In this document: piece by piece, positions 43,161 through 51,746 of the stretch
How positions within the stretch are numbered: the stretch's first letter is position 1
Layout: each line of letters begins with the position of its first letter
Source: Marivita sp030148515
Lineage (GTDB): Bacteria; Pseudomonadota; Alphaproteobacteria; Rhodobacterales; Rhodobacteraceae
Assembly: GCF_048006345.1 (NCBI RefSeq)
Contig: NZ_CP180351.1
Location: forward strand, 2,790,001 to 2,854,000
DNA length: 64,000 bases
Reading direction: 5' to 3'
Notes under the pieces: model-generated
Told to the model about the DNA's origin: nothing
What the model saw: the letters and a program-made list of their open reading frames with translations, nothing else
Database searches by the model: none
Position numbers and translations under genes: made by a program

Positions 43161-43520
43161 CTATTCCTTTTCCATGGTGCATTGCAGCGGGTGCTGATGG
43201 CGACGGGCGAAATCCATCACCTGCCCCACCTTGGTTTCCGCGATCTCGTGGCTGAACACACCGACAACTGCCACACCCTTTTTGTGAACGGTCAACATGA
43301 TCTCGAACGCCCGCGCATGCGTCATGCCGAAGAACCGTTCCAGAACATGCACCACGAATTCCATCGGGGTGTAGTCGTCGTTCAGGAGCATCACCTTGTA
43401 GAGCGGCGGTCGTTTCGTCTTTGCACGCGTTTCAACGACGACACCCGTATCGTTGTCATCGTTCGACGGTGGTCCTGCCTTGGGGCGGGACGACAGAATG
43501 TTGGCCGACAGCTGTCTCAT
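43161..43520 (-). CDS. clpS: ATP-dependent Clp protease adaptor ClpS
   Basis: A 119-residue adaptor that delivers N-degron proteins to ClpAP. The core reads PPLYKVMLLNDDYTPMEFVV and RFFGMTHARAFEIMLTVHKK, then GVFSHEIAETKVGQV. The N-D-D-Y/F-T-P motif and the Met/Leu pocket that binds destabilising N-terminal residues are present. The first 35 residues are a flexible acidic tail. It heads a minus-strand group with the methyltransferase and SDR genes. Confidence 0.96.
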   Translation of the reverse strand: MRQLSANILSSRPKAGPPSNDDNDTGVVVETRAKTKRPPLYKVMLLNDDYTPMEFVVHVLERFFGMTHARAFEIMLTVHKKGVAVVGVFSHEIAETKVGQVMDFARRHQHPLQCTMEKE

Positions 43521-43605
43521 GCTTGGGTCAGGACCTCGGGTTCCATATCCTAGATGGCTCTATATAACGTGTCGTGTCTGCGAGAAAAGAGGCGTGAGCC
43601 CTGCC

Positions 43606-44304
43606 ATGATGCGAAAGCTGCAAACAATCGGGTTCGATGCCGACGACACGCTGTGGCACAACGAGCGGTTTTTCAAACTCACGCAGGACCGTTTCGAAGA
43701 GTTACTGTCTGATTATACGGACAAATCCCTGCTGCATGACCGTCTGATCGCAGCCGAACGCCGCAATATCGGCCACTATGGGTTCGGCGTGAAAGGCTTT
43801 GTTCTGTTGATGATCGAAACCGCCATCGACGTGACCGACGGCGCTGTTCCGGGCCATGTGATCCGCAATATCCTAGATGCGGGGCAGGATATGCTGGCCC
43901 ATCCCATCGAATTGCTGCCGCATGTCCGCGCCACTGTGGAAACTTTGGCGCAGACGCATCGGCTAGTTCTGATCACCAAGGGTGACCTGCTGCATCAGGA
44001 ACGCAAGCTGGCGCAATCCGGGTTGGGCGACCTCTTTCAAGACGTGGCCATCGTGTCGGAAAAATCGGTTTCGACCTATCACACCGTCTTCGGTCGGCAT
44101 GCAGGCGGGGTCGAGGCCGCGATGATGGTCGGCAATTCCATGAAGTCCGACGTGGTGCCTGCCGTTGCCGCAGGAAGCTGGGGCGTGTTCGTTCCACATG
44201 ACCTTGAATGGGATCTCGAAAAGGCGGATCCACCGCAGAGCGCGCGTTACCGCGAGATTGCCGATCTGGGTGATTTGCCGCCTTTGGTGGCGGATATCGG
44301 CTGA
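43606..44304 (+). CDS. HAD family hydrolase
   Basis: A 232-residue HAD phosphatase. Motif I is TIGFDADDTLWHNERFFKLT, with nucleophile and acid as D-x-D, followed by D-T-L. Motif II is HRLVLITKGDL, and motif IV is MMVGNSMKSDVVPAVAAGSW. The helical cap lies between residues 20 and 95. The start is the ATG at 43606 or 43609. A GTG at 43594 is possible but sits too close to the AAGAGG signal. The substrate is unknown, probably a small phosphate ester. It is divergent from clpS. Confidence 0.88.
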   Translation: MMRKLQTIGFDADDTLWHNERFFKLTQDRFEELLSDYTDKSLLHDRLIAAERRNIGHYGFGVKGFVLLMIETAIDVTDGAVPGHVIRNILDAGQDMLAHPIELLPHVRATVETLAQTHRLVLITKGDLLHQERKLAQSGLGDLFQDVAIVSEKSVSTYHTVFGRHAGGVEAAMMVGNSMKSDVVPAVAAGSWGVFVPHDLEWDLEKADPPQSARYREIADLGDLPPLVADIG

Positions 44305-44509
44305 TCGGCTTCGCCACATTCTTGCCACAATGGCTGACCTAGTAAGCAGATAAGCGCAGCCCCCAACATCTTGCGCCCGTACATCACGAAATTGGGAAAA
44401 AAGATATAAAAATAAGGCCTTTATCGCCTTCCTCTCGTGTGGTACCCTTGTGTCAATAATAATGCTGACCGGAAAAATCCGGCGGCTTGAGGCAGAGAAG
44501 GCAGATATC

Positions 44510-46060
44510 GTGACGGGACGGCGCATGAAGCCGGGCCGAATTGGCCTGTATTTTATCACCGCACTTTGGTTGGCAGTCCTGCTGCCGATGAGCGCCATGG
44601 CCGCGCCCTATGCCGCTATGGTGATGGATGCCCGGAACGGCGAAGTGATCCATTCGGAAAACGCGGACACGCGCCTGCATCCGGCTTCTCTGACCAAGAT
44701 GATGACGCTCTATATCGTGTTCGAAGCCGTTCAGAACGGCGAGATCAGCATGGACACGGCCGTTCGCATTTCCCAAAAAGCTGCGGCCGAACCGCCATCG
44801 AAACTTGGCTTGCGCGCAGGGTCCACGATTCAGCTGCGCTACCTCGTCCGCGCGGCGGCGATCAAATCCGCCAACGATGCGGCAACCGCGCTTGCAGAAG
44901 CAATCTCAGGCTCTGAAGCGGCCTTTGCCCGCCGTATGAACCGCACGGCCAAGGCGCTGGGGATGAGCCGAACCACCTTCAAGAACGCACATGGCCTGAC
45001 GGAAAACGGCCATCTGTCGAGCGCGCGGGACATGACGATCCTTGGACGCCATTTGCTGTATGACTACCCGCAGTACTACAACCTCTTCCAGCGCCGCAGC
45101 ACCGATGCGGGCGTCAAGGCCGTGTCCAACACCAACCGTCGGTTTCTCGATTCCTATCAAGGGGCCGACGGGATCAAGACAGGCTATACCCGCGCAGCCG
45201 GTTTCAACCTTGTCGCCTCTGCCGAACGCGGCAGCGAACGGATCATCGTGACCGTGTTCGGCGGCAATTCCACCGCGTCGCGCAATGCGCAGGTGGCAAA
45301 GCTGATGGATCTGGGATTCAACAAGGCACCCAGCCGCATGGCGCTGCGGACCCCACGCAAGCCGCCATACCTTGGCCCGGACACGTCCGCACCCGCGGAA
45401 ACCGTTATTGCAAGCAGCCAGACACCGTCGACGAACACGCGCGCCAAATCGATCCGCGTGGTGGCAGCCGCCGTCAAGACAAGCCTCCGCCCCACCGCGC
45501 GTCCCGTGGCGGAACCGGTCTTGCCGGATGCACTGGTGGCCGAACTCAAGCAAGACATCCAGTCAGTCCTCGAAGAGGTGCAGACCGCCGAAGTGCGCGA
45601 AATCGCAGCAACTTCGGCGCAAGTGGCGATCGCGGCCCCAGCCTCGAACGCCGCCGTCGAAGCTGTGATCGCGGAACAGAAAACCGCGCCCAGCGCGTCG
45701 GTCAAACCGGTCGTGCGACCGCGCACATTGGTTCTGGCGTCTGCAAAGACGCCGCAGGCCGCACCCGCACAGCCAGTCGTAAAGCGCGAAGCCGAAGTGG
45801 TGACCCGGATTTCGACCTCCGGCGGCCGGCATTGGGGCATCAATGTCGGGCGCTTCTCAAGCCGTCATGCTGCCGAGAAGGCGCTGCTCACAACAGCCCT
45901 GGCCGAAATGGCGACGTTGGACGGATCGCTGCGCAAAGTGGTGAACGGGGCACGTGGCTTTGATGCGAACTTCATGGGTCTGACACGCGATGCGGCGGAC
46001 CTTGCGTGCCGCCGCCTTCAGGCACGGCAGGTCACCTGCTTCATGATCGGGCCAAGCTGA
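44510..46060 (+). CDS. D-alanyl-D-alanine carboxypeptidase with C-terminal SPOR domain
   Basis: A 516-residue penicillin-binding protein of the S11 (DacC/DacA) type. GAGAAGG precedes the GTG at 44510; the ATG at 44525 (MKPGRIGLYFITALWLAVLL) is the alternative. After the signal peptide, the catalytic motifs are SLTKM (SxxK), KSAND (SxN) and DGIKTGYTRAAG (KTG). Beyond residue 290 is an Ala/Pro-rich linker of about 150 residues. A final domain of about 75 residues (GRHWGINVGRFSSRHAAEKA) is SPOR-like and would bind denuded septal peptidoglycan. It trims pentapeptides, probably at division sites. Confidence 0.92.
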   Translation: MTGRRMKPGRIGLYFITALWLAVLLPMSAMAAPYAAMVMDARNGEVIHSENADTRLHPASLTKMMTLYIVFEAVQNGEISMDTAVRISQKAAAEPPSKLGLRAGSTIQLRYLVRAAAIKSANDAATALAEAISGSEAAFARRMNRTAKALGMSRTTFKNAHGLTENGHLSSARDMTILGRHLLYDYPQYYNLFQRRSTDAGVKAVSNTNRRFLDSYQGADGIKTGYTRAAGFNLVASAERGSERIIVTVFGGNSTASRNAQVAKLMDLGFNKAPSRMALRTPRKPPYLGPDTSAPAETVIASSQTPSTNTRAKSIRVVAAAVKTSLRPTARPVAEPVLPDALVAELKQDIQSVLEEVQTAEVREIAATSAQVAIAAPASNAAVEAVIAEQKTAPSASVKPVVRPRTLVLASAKTPQAAPAQPVVKREAEVVTRISTSGGRHWGINVGRFSSRHAAEKALLTTALAEMATLDGSLRKVVNGARGFDANFMGLTRDAADLACRRLQARQVTCFMIGPS

Positions 46061-46071
46061 CTCTCAGCGGA

Positions 46072-46230
46072 TCAGGTTTTGGGATGATCGTCGTAATCGT
46101 CTGACAATATCCGCTGCGCCGCCCCTTCCGGGTCTTCGTATTGCCTTGACCGGACCGTGAACACAAACGCCACAAGCCCGATGCCGCCAAGGATCAGCGA
46201 TACGGGGATCAGATAGGCAAGAACGTTCAT
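46072..46230 (-). CDS. ccoS: cbb3-type oxidase assembly protein CcoS
   Basis: A 52-residue protein too short for most gene finders. It begins MNVLAYLIPVSLILGGIGLV (one membrane helix) and continues FTVRSRQYEDPEGAAQRIL, with an acidic tail DDYDDHPKT. The Q-Y-(E/D)-D-x-x-G-x-x-x-R-I-L motif is the CcoS signature. CcoS is needed for cofactor insertion into the cbb3 oxidase. It lies 13 bp after ccoI at the end of ccoGHIS and is convergent with the carboxypeptidase gene. Confidence 0.93.
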   Translation of the reverse strand: MNVLAYLIPVSLILGGIGLVAFVFTVRSRQYEDPEGAAQRILSDDYDDHPKT

Positions 46231-46243
46231 GGAATGCTCCGGG

Positions 46244-48430
46244 TTACTTGAGGCGCAGGGCGTTCAAAGACACCGTAATCGAAGAGGTGGACATCGCCAA
46301 CGCGGCGATCAGAGGCGAACACAGACCGGCCACCGCCAGCGGCACAGCAATGATGTTGTACCACGTCGCAATGGTGAAGTTCTGGCGGATGCGTTTGATG
46401 GCCACCCGCGAGGTGGACAGGGCATCGGCAATCGGCTCTAGCGATTTACCAAGCAGCACCACGTCTGACGCCACGCGCGCCGCATCCAGCGCTGTGGCCG
46501 GAGAGATTGACGCATGAGCGCCGGCAAGGGCTGCAGTGTCGTTCAAACCATCGCCAACCATAAGAACATGTTTGCCGCTGTCACTCAGCTGGGCAATACG
46601 TGCGGCCTTGTCTTGCGGCAGTGCCTCGGCCACCCATTTGGCGATCCCAAGACGCGCGGCAAAAGCTTCGACTGCCGGTGTGGTGTCGCCGGACATCAGG
46701 ATCACCTCGTACCCGTCGTCTTGCAGCTTGGTCACAAGCGCCTCGGCCCCATCGCGGATTTGGTCAGCAAAACGGAAGGGATCGGCAACCGTATCGCCAA
46801 CGCGCAGCCACGCGCAGGTCTCTGCGCTTTCGCCCCCGCCGACCCAAGCAGCCCGGCCCAGACGCACGGTCTGACCCATCCATGTGCCTTCGGTGCCATG
46901 GCCCGGAACCTCGGAGAGATTGGTGACTTTTGCAGCAGCAACACCCGCATCGCGGATCGCCTTGGCCAAGGATTGCGACAGCGGATGCGACGACCCGTCT
47001 GCCAGTGCCAGCGTGATCCCAAGATCGCGGCGCGAGTGATCGCCAAGGTTCACCACTTCGGGTGTGCCTGCGGTCAGGGTCCCGGTCTTGTCGAACACCA
47101 CGGTGTCCACCTGCGCCATGCGTTCCAACGCGGTCGCGTCCTTGATCAGCAATCCCTTGCGGAACAGACGGCCAGACGCCGCCGTGGTCACAGCAGGCAC
47201 CGCCAGCCCCAAGGCACAGGGGCAGGTGATGATCAGAACCGCCGCCGCGATATTGAGCGCGGTGCGCAGATCAAAGGTGTAGAAATACCAACCCAGGAAC
47301 GCGAGCGCCGACAGGATATGAACCCCCGGCGCGTATAACTTGGCCGCCTTGTCGGCGAGCGAGGTATACCGCGACCGCCCGGATTCGGCGATGGCGACAA
47401 GATCGGCCATGCGATGCAGCGAGGTGTCGCGGCCCACGGCGCTGGCGCGGATGGTCAGAGGGCCGGTCAGGTTGACCTCTCCCGCACTTACTATCGAACC
47501 CACACCGGCATAGATGGGGCGGGTTTCGCCGGTCAGCAGGGATCGATCCAGTTCCGACTGACCTTCGAGAATCTCTCCATCCACGGGCATCCGTCCACCG
47601 GGACGCACGCGGATCAGCTCGCCTACGATCAGTTCGGACATGGCGATCTGTTCTTCACCTGCATCCGTCACACGCCAGACGCGCGGCACTTCCAGCGCGG
47701 CCAATTCCTCCGCAGCCGAACGGGCAGCCGCGCGCGTGCGGTGATCCAGATACCGCCCTGCCAGCAGGAAAAAGGTCAGCGTGATCGCGGCATCGAAATA
47801 GGCGTGTTCGCCGGACAGGGAGGTTTCCCAAAGCGACGTGGCCACCGCCAGCGCAATCGCCAGCGAGATCGGTACATCCATGTTGAGCCGCCCGGCCCGC
47901 AAGGCCGTCCAGGCATGCTTGAAGAACGGCTGCGCGGAAAATGCGATGGTCGGCAAAGCGATGGCGGCGGAAATCCAGTGGAACATGTCCCGCGTCGGAC
48001 CATCGGCGCCCGACCACACGGCAATGGACAAGAGCATGATGTTCATCGCTGCAAAGAAGGATACGGCAAGGCGCATCAGCAGATCGCGCCCAGCCTTGTC
48101 CGTGTCCGTCGCGCGCAAGGCGGTGGTGTCCAACTCGTGCGCTTCGTATCCCGCACGCTCCAACACACCGATCAGGTCATCCGCTGTAACGTCGGATGCC
48201 GCCTCGATCTGCGCCCGCTTCAGCGTCAGGTTCACACGCGCGCCTTTTACGCCCTCGGTCGCTGCGAGGATGCGCTCAACGCCCGAGATGCAGGCCGCGC
48301 AGTGGATCGACGGCAGGGACAGGACGATGTTTACATCCTTCGGCAAAGCCGCTTCTGCCAATGCCTCGGCTGCGGGTGCCGCAGAACAAGCGGGACAGGC
48401 CGAGGCGGGAGGGCGCATTGCGAGGGTCAT
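46244..48430 (-). CDS. ccoI: Copper-translocating P1B-type ATPase CcoI
   Basis: A 728-residue membrane pump that supplies copper for cbb3 oxidase assembly. The N-terminal CPACSAAP pair and an HMA domain with HCAACISGVERIL (CxxC) come first. The transmembrane metal site is IITCPCALGLAVPAV (C-P-C), and the phosphorylation site is VVFDKTGTLTAGTPE. The ATP and hinge motifs are SSHPLSQSL and GDGLNDTAALAGAHAS. It starts 3 bp after ccoH and sits between ccoH and ccoS, the standard order. Confidence 0.96.
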   Translation of the reverse strand: MTLAMRPPASACPACSAAPAAEALAEAALPKDVNIVLSLPSIHCAACISGVERILAATEGVKGARVNLTLKRAQIEAASDVTADDLIGVLERAGYEAHELDTTALRATDTDKAGRDLLMRLAVSFFAAMNIMLLSIAVWSGADGPTRDMFHWISAAIALPTIAFSAQPFFKHAWTALRAGRLNMDVPISLAIALAVATSLWETSLSGEHAYFDAAITLTFFLLAGRYLDHRTRAAARSAAEELAALEVPRVWRVTDAGEEQIAMSELIVGELIRVRPGGRMPVDGEILEGQSELDRSLLTGETRPIYAGVGSIVSAGEVNLTGPLTIRASAVGRDTSLHRMADLVAIAESGRSRYTSLADKAAKLYAPGVHILSALAFLGWYFYTFDLRTALNIAAAVLIITCPCALGLAVPAVTTAASGRLFRKGLLIKDATALERMAQVDTVVFDKTGTLTAGTPEVVNLGDHSRRDLGITLALADGSSHPLSQSLAKAIRDAGVAAAKVTNLSEVPGHGTEGTWMGQTVRLGRAAWVGGGESAETCAWLRVGDTVADPFRFADQIRDGAEALVTKLQDDGYEVILMSGDTTPAVEAFAARLGIAKWVAEALPQDKAARIAQLSDSGKHVLMVGDGLNDTAALAGAHASISPATALDAARVASDVVLLGKSLEPIADALSTSRVAIKRIRQNFTIATWYNIIAVPLAVAGLCSPLIAALAMSTSSITVSLNALRLK

Positions 48431-48433
48431 GGC

Positions 48434-48895
48434 TCAGCTTTCGACGTGAAGGACAACGCGCTGTTCGAAGGGAACGCCATCCAGCGACGTGGCCTTCATG
48501 CGGATGTTCCAGTTACCCGGCGCAAGCGTTTCGCGCGCGACATAGGCCCGTCCGTCAAATGCGAAATCTGGTGTACGGTCATCCTGCACATGGGTCGCCC
48601 GACCGAGAACGGCATCCAGACTTCCGGCCTGCACGGGCTTTCCTTGGTCGTCCTTGATGCTCAGAATTAGTAAACCGCCCTTTGCCTCGGCATAGACATT
48701 CCATCCCAAGGCCTCCTGTTCGGCCCGCCGCACGTCGAATTCCTGCGACGCGACATAAGAGTTCTTCACCTCAAGTCCGGGAAAGGTCTTCACCGCCGAA
48801 TAGGCCAGAACAAGATTGACGGAAATGATGACAGCAAAACAGCCGCCAAAAATGGCCAGAGCATGCCAGCCGGTAAGTTTGCGTTCCTTGGCCAT
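48434..48895 (-). CDS. ccoH: FixH/CcoH family protein
   Basis: A 153-residue membrane protein starting MAKERKLTGWHALAIFGGCF. One N-terminal helix (residues 10-32) is followed by a periplasmic FixH domain with VKTFPGLEVKNSYVASQEFD and LAPGNWNIRMKATSLDG. It is required for assembly or stability of the cbb3 oxidase. Its ATG shares a base with the ccoG stop (TGATG-type coupling). Confidence 0.95.
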   Translation of the reverse strand: MAKERKLTGWHALAIFGGCFAVIISVNLVLAYSAVKTFPGLEVKNSYVASQEFDVRRAEQEALGWNVYAEAKGGLLILSIKDDQGKPVQAGSLDAVLGRATHVQDDRTPDFAFDGRAYVARETLAPGNWNIRMKATSLDGVPFEQRVVLHVES

Positions 48896-50349
48896 CAGTT
48901 GCTTCTCCCGTTAAAGATCGTGTCGGTATAGGCGCGGTCGCCATTGGTCAGGTCTTCGACCCAGAACCGGATATCGGTGCGTTCGTCCTCGGCCGGATCA
49001 GACCCCGGTGCGGCGACGACATAAACGCGTTGCAGGAAGGTTTCGTTGGCGGGAACATCCACCGTTTCATAGGGCGTGCCCTCAAGCTGCACCCGCAGGG
49101 CTGGGTGACCGACGACAGACATGCGGAACGGACGGTCCTCACCATGCTTGTTGAGCAGGCGCACGTCGTAGGTGTTGCGGATGGACCCGTCAGACAGCGT
49201 GACAAAGGTCGGGTTCCGCACCGGCGCCACGGTCATGTCGATCTCGGGCCGGATGAAGAGTGCGAAAACAAGGCCGATGCCCACAAGCGCCCAAAGCGTG
49301 GTGTACATCATCGTGCGGACGCGGAAGATGTGGAACCACGCTGTGCGCGGCTTTTCCCCGGCCCGTTCGCGCGGTTCGTCCGACAGCGCCAGATAGTCGA
49401 TCAGACCACGGGGCTTGCCGATCTTTTCCATGATGTCGTCGCAGGCATCGATGCAAAGGCCGCAGGTGATGCACTCCATCTGTTGCCCGTCGCGGATGTC
49501 GATGCCCATCGGGCAGACGTTGACGCAGGCCATGCAGTCGATGCAGTCGCCCAGTTGTTCGGCCCCATCGCCTTTGCGGTGCTTGCCGCGCGGCTCACCC
49601 CGCCATTCGCGGTAGCCGATGGTCAGGGTATCCTCATCCATCATCGCTGCCTGAATGCGCGGCCATGGGCAGGCATAGATACAGATCTGTTCGCGCGCGA
49701 AGCCACCAAAGAAGAACGTGGTCGCGGTCAGAATCAGCATCGTGGTGTAAGCAACAGGATGCGCCTGACCTGTCACCAGATCGCGTAGCAATGTCGGCGC
49801 GTCTGCAAAGTAGAACACCCACGCCCCGCCGGTTGCGAGACCGATGATGAACCACGACACCCACTTTGTCAGCCGTAGACGGGCTTTGCGGAAATCCATC
49901 TTTTCCTGACGGTGCAGGCGCAAACGCGCGTTGCGGTCGCCTTCGATCCAGCGTTCGACAAGGATGAAGAGGTCCGTCCACACGGTCTGCGGGCAGGCAT
50001 AGCCACACCAGACCCGGCCCAGAGCGGATGTGAACAGAAACAGGCCCAGGCCCGCCATGATCAGCAACCCCGCGACGAAATAGAACTCATGCGGCCAAAT
50101 CTCGATCCAGAAGAAGAAGAACCGCCGATTGGCAAGGTCGATCAGAACCGCCTGATCTGGCAGTTGCGGCCCACGGTCCCAACGAATCCACGGTGTGACA
50201 TAGTAAATGCCCAACGTGAAAATCATGATGATCCATTTGAAGCTGCGGAAGTTCCCCTTCACACGCTTCGGAAAGATCGGTTCGCGCGCAGCGTAAAGGT
50301 TCGGCGGCGTTTGGTTTTCTGCTTGAGACACGAGAGAATTGGCTCCCAA
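48895..50349 (-). CDS. ccoG: Cytochrome oxidase accessory protein CcoG (RdxA)
   Basis: A 484-residue iron-sulfur membrane protein. N-terminal helices include the NapH/CcoG motif GRVWCGYACPQTVWTDLF, and RIQAAMMDEDTL follows the CPWPR segment. Two 4Fe-4S clusters lie in CIDCMACVNVCPMGIDIRDG and CITCGLCIDACDDIMEKIG. The C-terminal 150 residues are an immunoglobulin-like domain. CcoG reduces copper(II) during cbb3 assembly. The first gene of ccoGHIS, it has an FNR box at 50398. Confidence 0.96.
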   Translation of the reverse strand: MGANSLVSQAENQTPPNLYAAREPIFPKRVKGNFRSFKWIIMIFTLGIYYVTPWIRWDRGPQLPDQAVLIDLANRRFFFFWIEIWPHEFYFVAGLLIMAGLGLFLFTSALGRVWCGYACPQTVWTDLFILVERWIEGDRNARLRLHRQEKMDFRKARLRLTKWVSWFIIGLATGGAWVFYFADAPTLLRDLVTGQAHPVAYTTMLILTATTFFFGGFAREQICIYACPWPRIQAAMMDEDTLTIGYREWRGEPRGKHRKGDGAEQLGDCIDCMACVNVCPMGIDIRDGQQMECITCGLCIDACDDIMEKIGKPRGLIDYLALSDEPRERAGEKPRTAWFHIFRVRTMMYTTLWALVGIGLVFALFIRPEIDMTVAPVRNPTFVTLSDGSIRNTYDVRLLNKHGEDRPFRMSVVGHPALRVQLEGTPYETVDVPANETFLQRVYVVAAPGSDPAEDERTDIRFWVEDLTNGDRAYTDTIFNGRSN

Positions 50350-50397
50350 AGACGGATTGGCTTGATCGACTTTTCTCAGGGTGCGCCGCGCCAGACT

Positions 50398-50411
50398 TTG
50401 ACTTGCATCAA
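50398..50411. promoter_or_regulatory. FNR box upstream of ccoG
   Basis: TTGACTTGCATCAA matches TTGAT-N4-ATCAA with one mismatch (C for T at position 5). Its centre is about 55 bp before the ccoG ATG, so class II activation would give a leader of about 14 bases. Confidence 0.8.
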
Positions 50412-50427
50412 ATACTGTATCTTTAAT

Positions 50428-51306
50428 TCAGGTTTTTGCCGCTTCCCTGCGGATCCAGCGCAGAAACGCTTTCAGCGGTGCACGCTGGACACCAGGTTTC
50501 GTGACCAGATTGTATCCTGCCTCCAACCGGTCCTCGAAAACGGCAATCAGGCGTCCTGCAGCGAGGTCCTCGGCCACCGCGATTCGGGTCGAGACAGCCA
50601 CCCCCTGTCCGTTCCGCGCCCCGTCGAGCATCAGGTTGCCCGGCACATGGGTGCGCGACAGGACCTTGGCATGGGCCAGACCATGCTGGGTCAACCAAGC
50701 AGAGGATTCGGTTGTCCCAAGCTCTTCCAGCCAAGGGTAGTCGATCAAATCCCGCGGCTCGGTCGGCGGCTTGCCTTTGAAAAGCGATGGCGCACCGATG
50801 ACCACCAGCGGTGAGTCCAGCAGGCGTTCACTCTCAAGCCCTGCCCATCCGCCCGAACCATAACGGATCGCCACGTCGATGCCGCCCGGGGACGGGTCTG
50901 TCAGTACCGGGCTTGGGGTGACGATCATGTCGATCCCCGGATGTTCCATCTGGAAACTGCCAAGGCGCGGCATCAGCCACGCGCTGGCAAAGGTTGGCGT
51001 GCAGCCCACGTTCAACGGTCTTTGCGCATCGGCATTTGTCAGCGCTTCGACCCCGGCCGCAATGCGCCCGAACCCATCGTCCAAGGCACGGGCCAGATCG
51101 CGCCCAACATCCGTCAATTCCAATGCCCGACTTTTCCGATCAAAGAGCGGCGTGCCGAGATGGGTCTCAAGACTGCGCAATTGCTGGGAAATCGCCGCAT
51201 GGCTGACATTCAATGCCACCCCGGCGTCGGTCACGGACCCCGTCTGGACAAATGCGCAAAACGCCCGCAGCGCGGACAGGGAGGGCAGTCGGGACCAATC
51301 AACCAT
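50428..51306 (-). CDS. LysR-family transcriptional regulator (GcvA-like)
   Basis: A 292-residue regulator starting MVDWSRLPSLSALRAFCAFV. The helix-turn-helix reads TDAGVALNVSHAAISQQLRS, and the ligand domain has GFGRIAAGVEALTNADAQRP-type GcvA features. It separates ccoP from ccoG and is divergent from a pair of tiny genes. A perfect ATGTAA-N7-TTACAT operator overlaps its own start codon, so it is probably autoregulated and controls the tiny genes. The effector is unknown. Confidence 0.9.
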   Translation of the reverse strand: MVDWSRLPSLSALRAFCAFVQTGSVTDAGVALNVSHAAISQQLRSLETHLGTPLFDRKSRALELTDVGRDLARALDDGFGRIAAGVEALTNADAQRPLNVGCTPTFASAWLMPRLGSFQMEHPGIDMIVTPSPVLTDPSPGGIDVAIRYGSGGWAGLESERLLDSPLVVIGAPSLFKGKPPTEPRDLIDYPWLEELGTTESSAWLTQHGLAHAKVLSRTHVPGNLMLDGARNGQGVAVSTRIAVAEDLAAGRLIAVFEDRLEAGYNLVTKPGVQRAPLKAFLRWIRREAAKT

Positions 51307-51323
51307 GTAATCTCACCTTACAT
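51305..51323. promoter_or_regulatory. LysR-type operator (ATGTAA-N7-TTACAT)
   Basis: A perfect 6-bp inverted repeat with a 7-bp spacer fits the T-N11-A rule of LysR boxes. It overlaps the start codon of the LysR gene at 51306 and lies 82 bp before the divergent tiny gene at 51405. Confidence 0.75.
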
Positions 51324-51404
51324 TTCGAATTTATCCCTGAGTCGCATTTGCAGCACCAAAACGCAAGTATGAGCGCAGAACCACAGCGATCAAAGGAGAC
51401 CGAC

Positions 51405-51545
51405 ATGTTCACTACATTTGCAAAAACATTGTTCCGCGCAAGCGGCGTATCCCCGACCAGCTGGCTTAACGCCACGCCGCATTCATGGTACCGTGAAGAC
51501 CTGCGCGGCCAGCCCGAGCCCAAGCGTTGGGAGGACTGGAGATGA
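51405..51545 (+). CDS. 46-residue protein, LysR-linked, unknown function
   Basis: A tiny gene with an excellent ribosome-binding site (AAAGGAG six bases before the ATG at 51405). The product starts MFTTFAKTLFRASGVSPTSW and ends with a Trp/Arg/Glu-rich tail (EPKRWEDWR). The N-terminal 15 residues could form an amphipathic helix. Its stop overlaps the start of a second tiny gene (ATGA). Divergence from the LysR gene and a shared operator suggest a regulated two-gene unit. I recognise no family. Confidence 0.6.
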   Translation: MFTTFAKTLFRASGVSPTSWLNATPHSWYREDLRGQPEPKRWEDWR

Positions 51546-51643
51546 TCGACCCGGTGATCTACCTGCCGCCCCGGATTTGGCAGGACCCGCCAAACAATGA
51601 CCGCGCCAGGCGGTGGCCGTGGCGCGGTCGCAGATGGCAATAG
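51542..51643 (+). CDS. 33-residue Arg/Trp-rich protein, unknown function
   Basis: It starts at the ATG at 51542, overlapping the preceding tiny gene by four bases. The product begins MIDPVIYLPPRIWQDPPNND and ends RARRWPWRGRRWQ, a strongly cationic and tryptophan-rich tail reminiscent of membrane-active or nucleic-acid-binding peptides. Evidence for translation is the coupling only, so it could be chance. A long terminator hairpin follows at 51657. Confidence 0.45.
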   Translation: MIDPVIYLPPRIWQDPPNNDRARRWPWRGRRWQ

Positions 51644-51656
51644 CCAGATCCAATCA

Positions 51657-51706
51657 AAAGCGCCGGTGCCTCGAAACGCGCGAACAGAAAGAGGAACCGG
51701 CGCTTT
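51657..51706. terminator. Bidirectional terminator between the tiny genes and ccoP
   Basis: A 16-bp stem with one mismatch, AAAGCGCCGGTGCCTC/GAGGAACCGGCGCTTT, and an 18-base loop. A-tract and T-tract at the two ends allow it to serve both strands. Confidence 0.8.
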
Positions 51707-51746
51707 CCCCTCTGGCCCGAAGGCCAAAGGGTATTCTGGTATCAGG

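Noticed and set aside
47414..48670. A 418-codon open frame opposite ccoI
   Set aside because: It is antisense to a fully recognisable P-type ATPase, with no ribosome-binding site and implausible composition.
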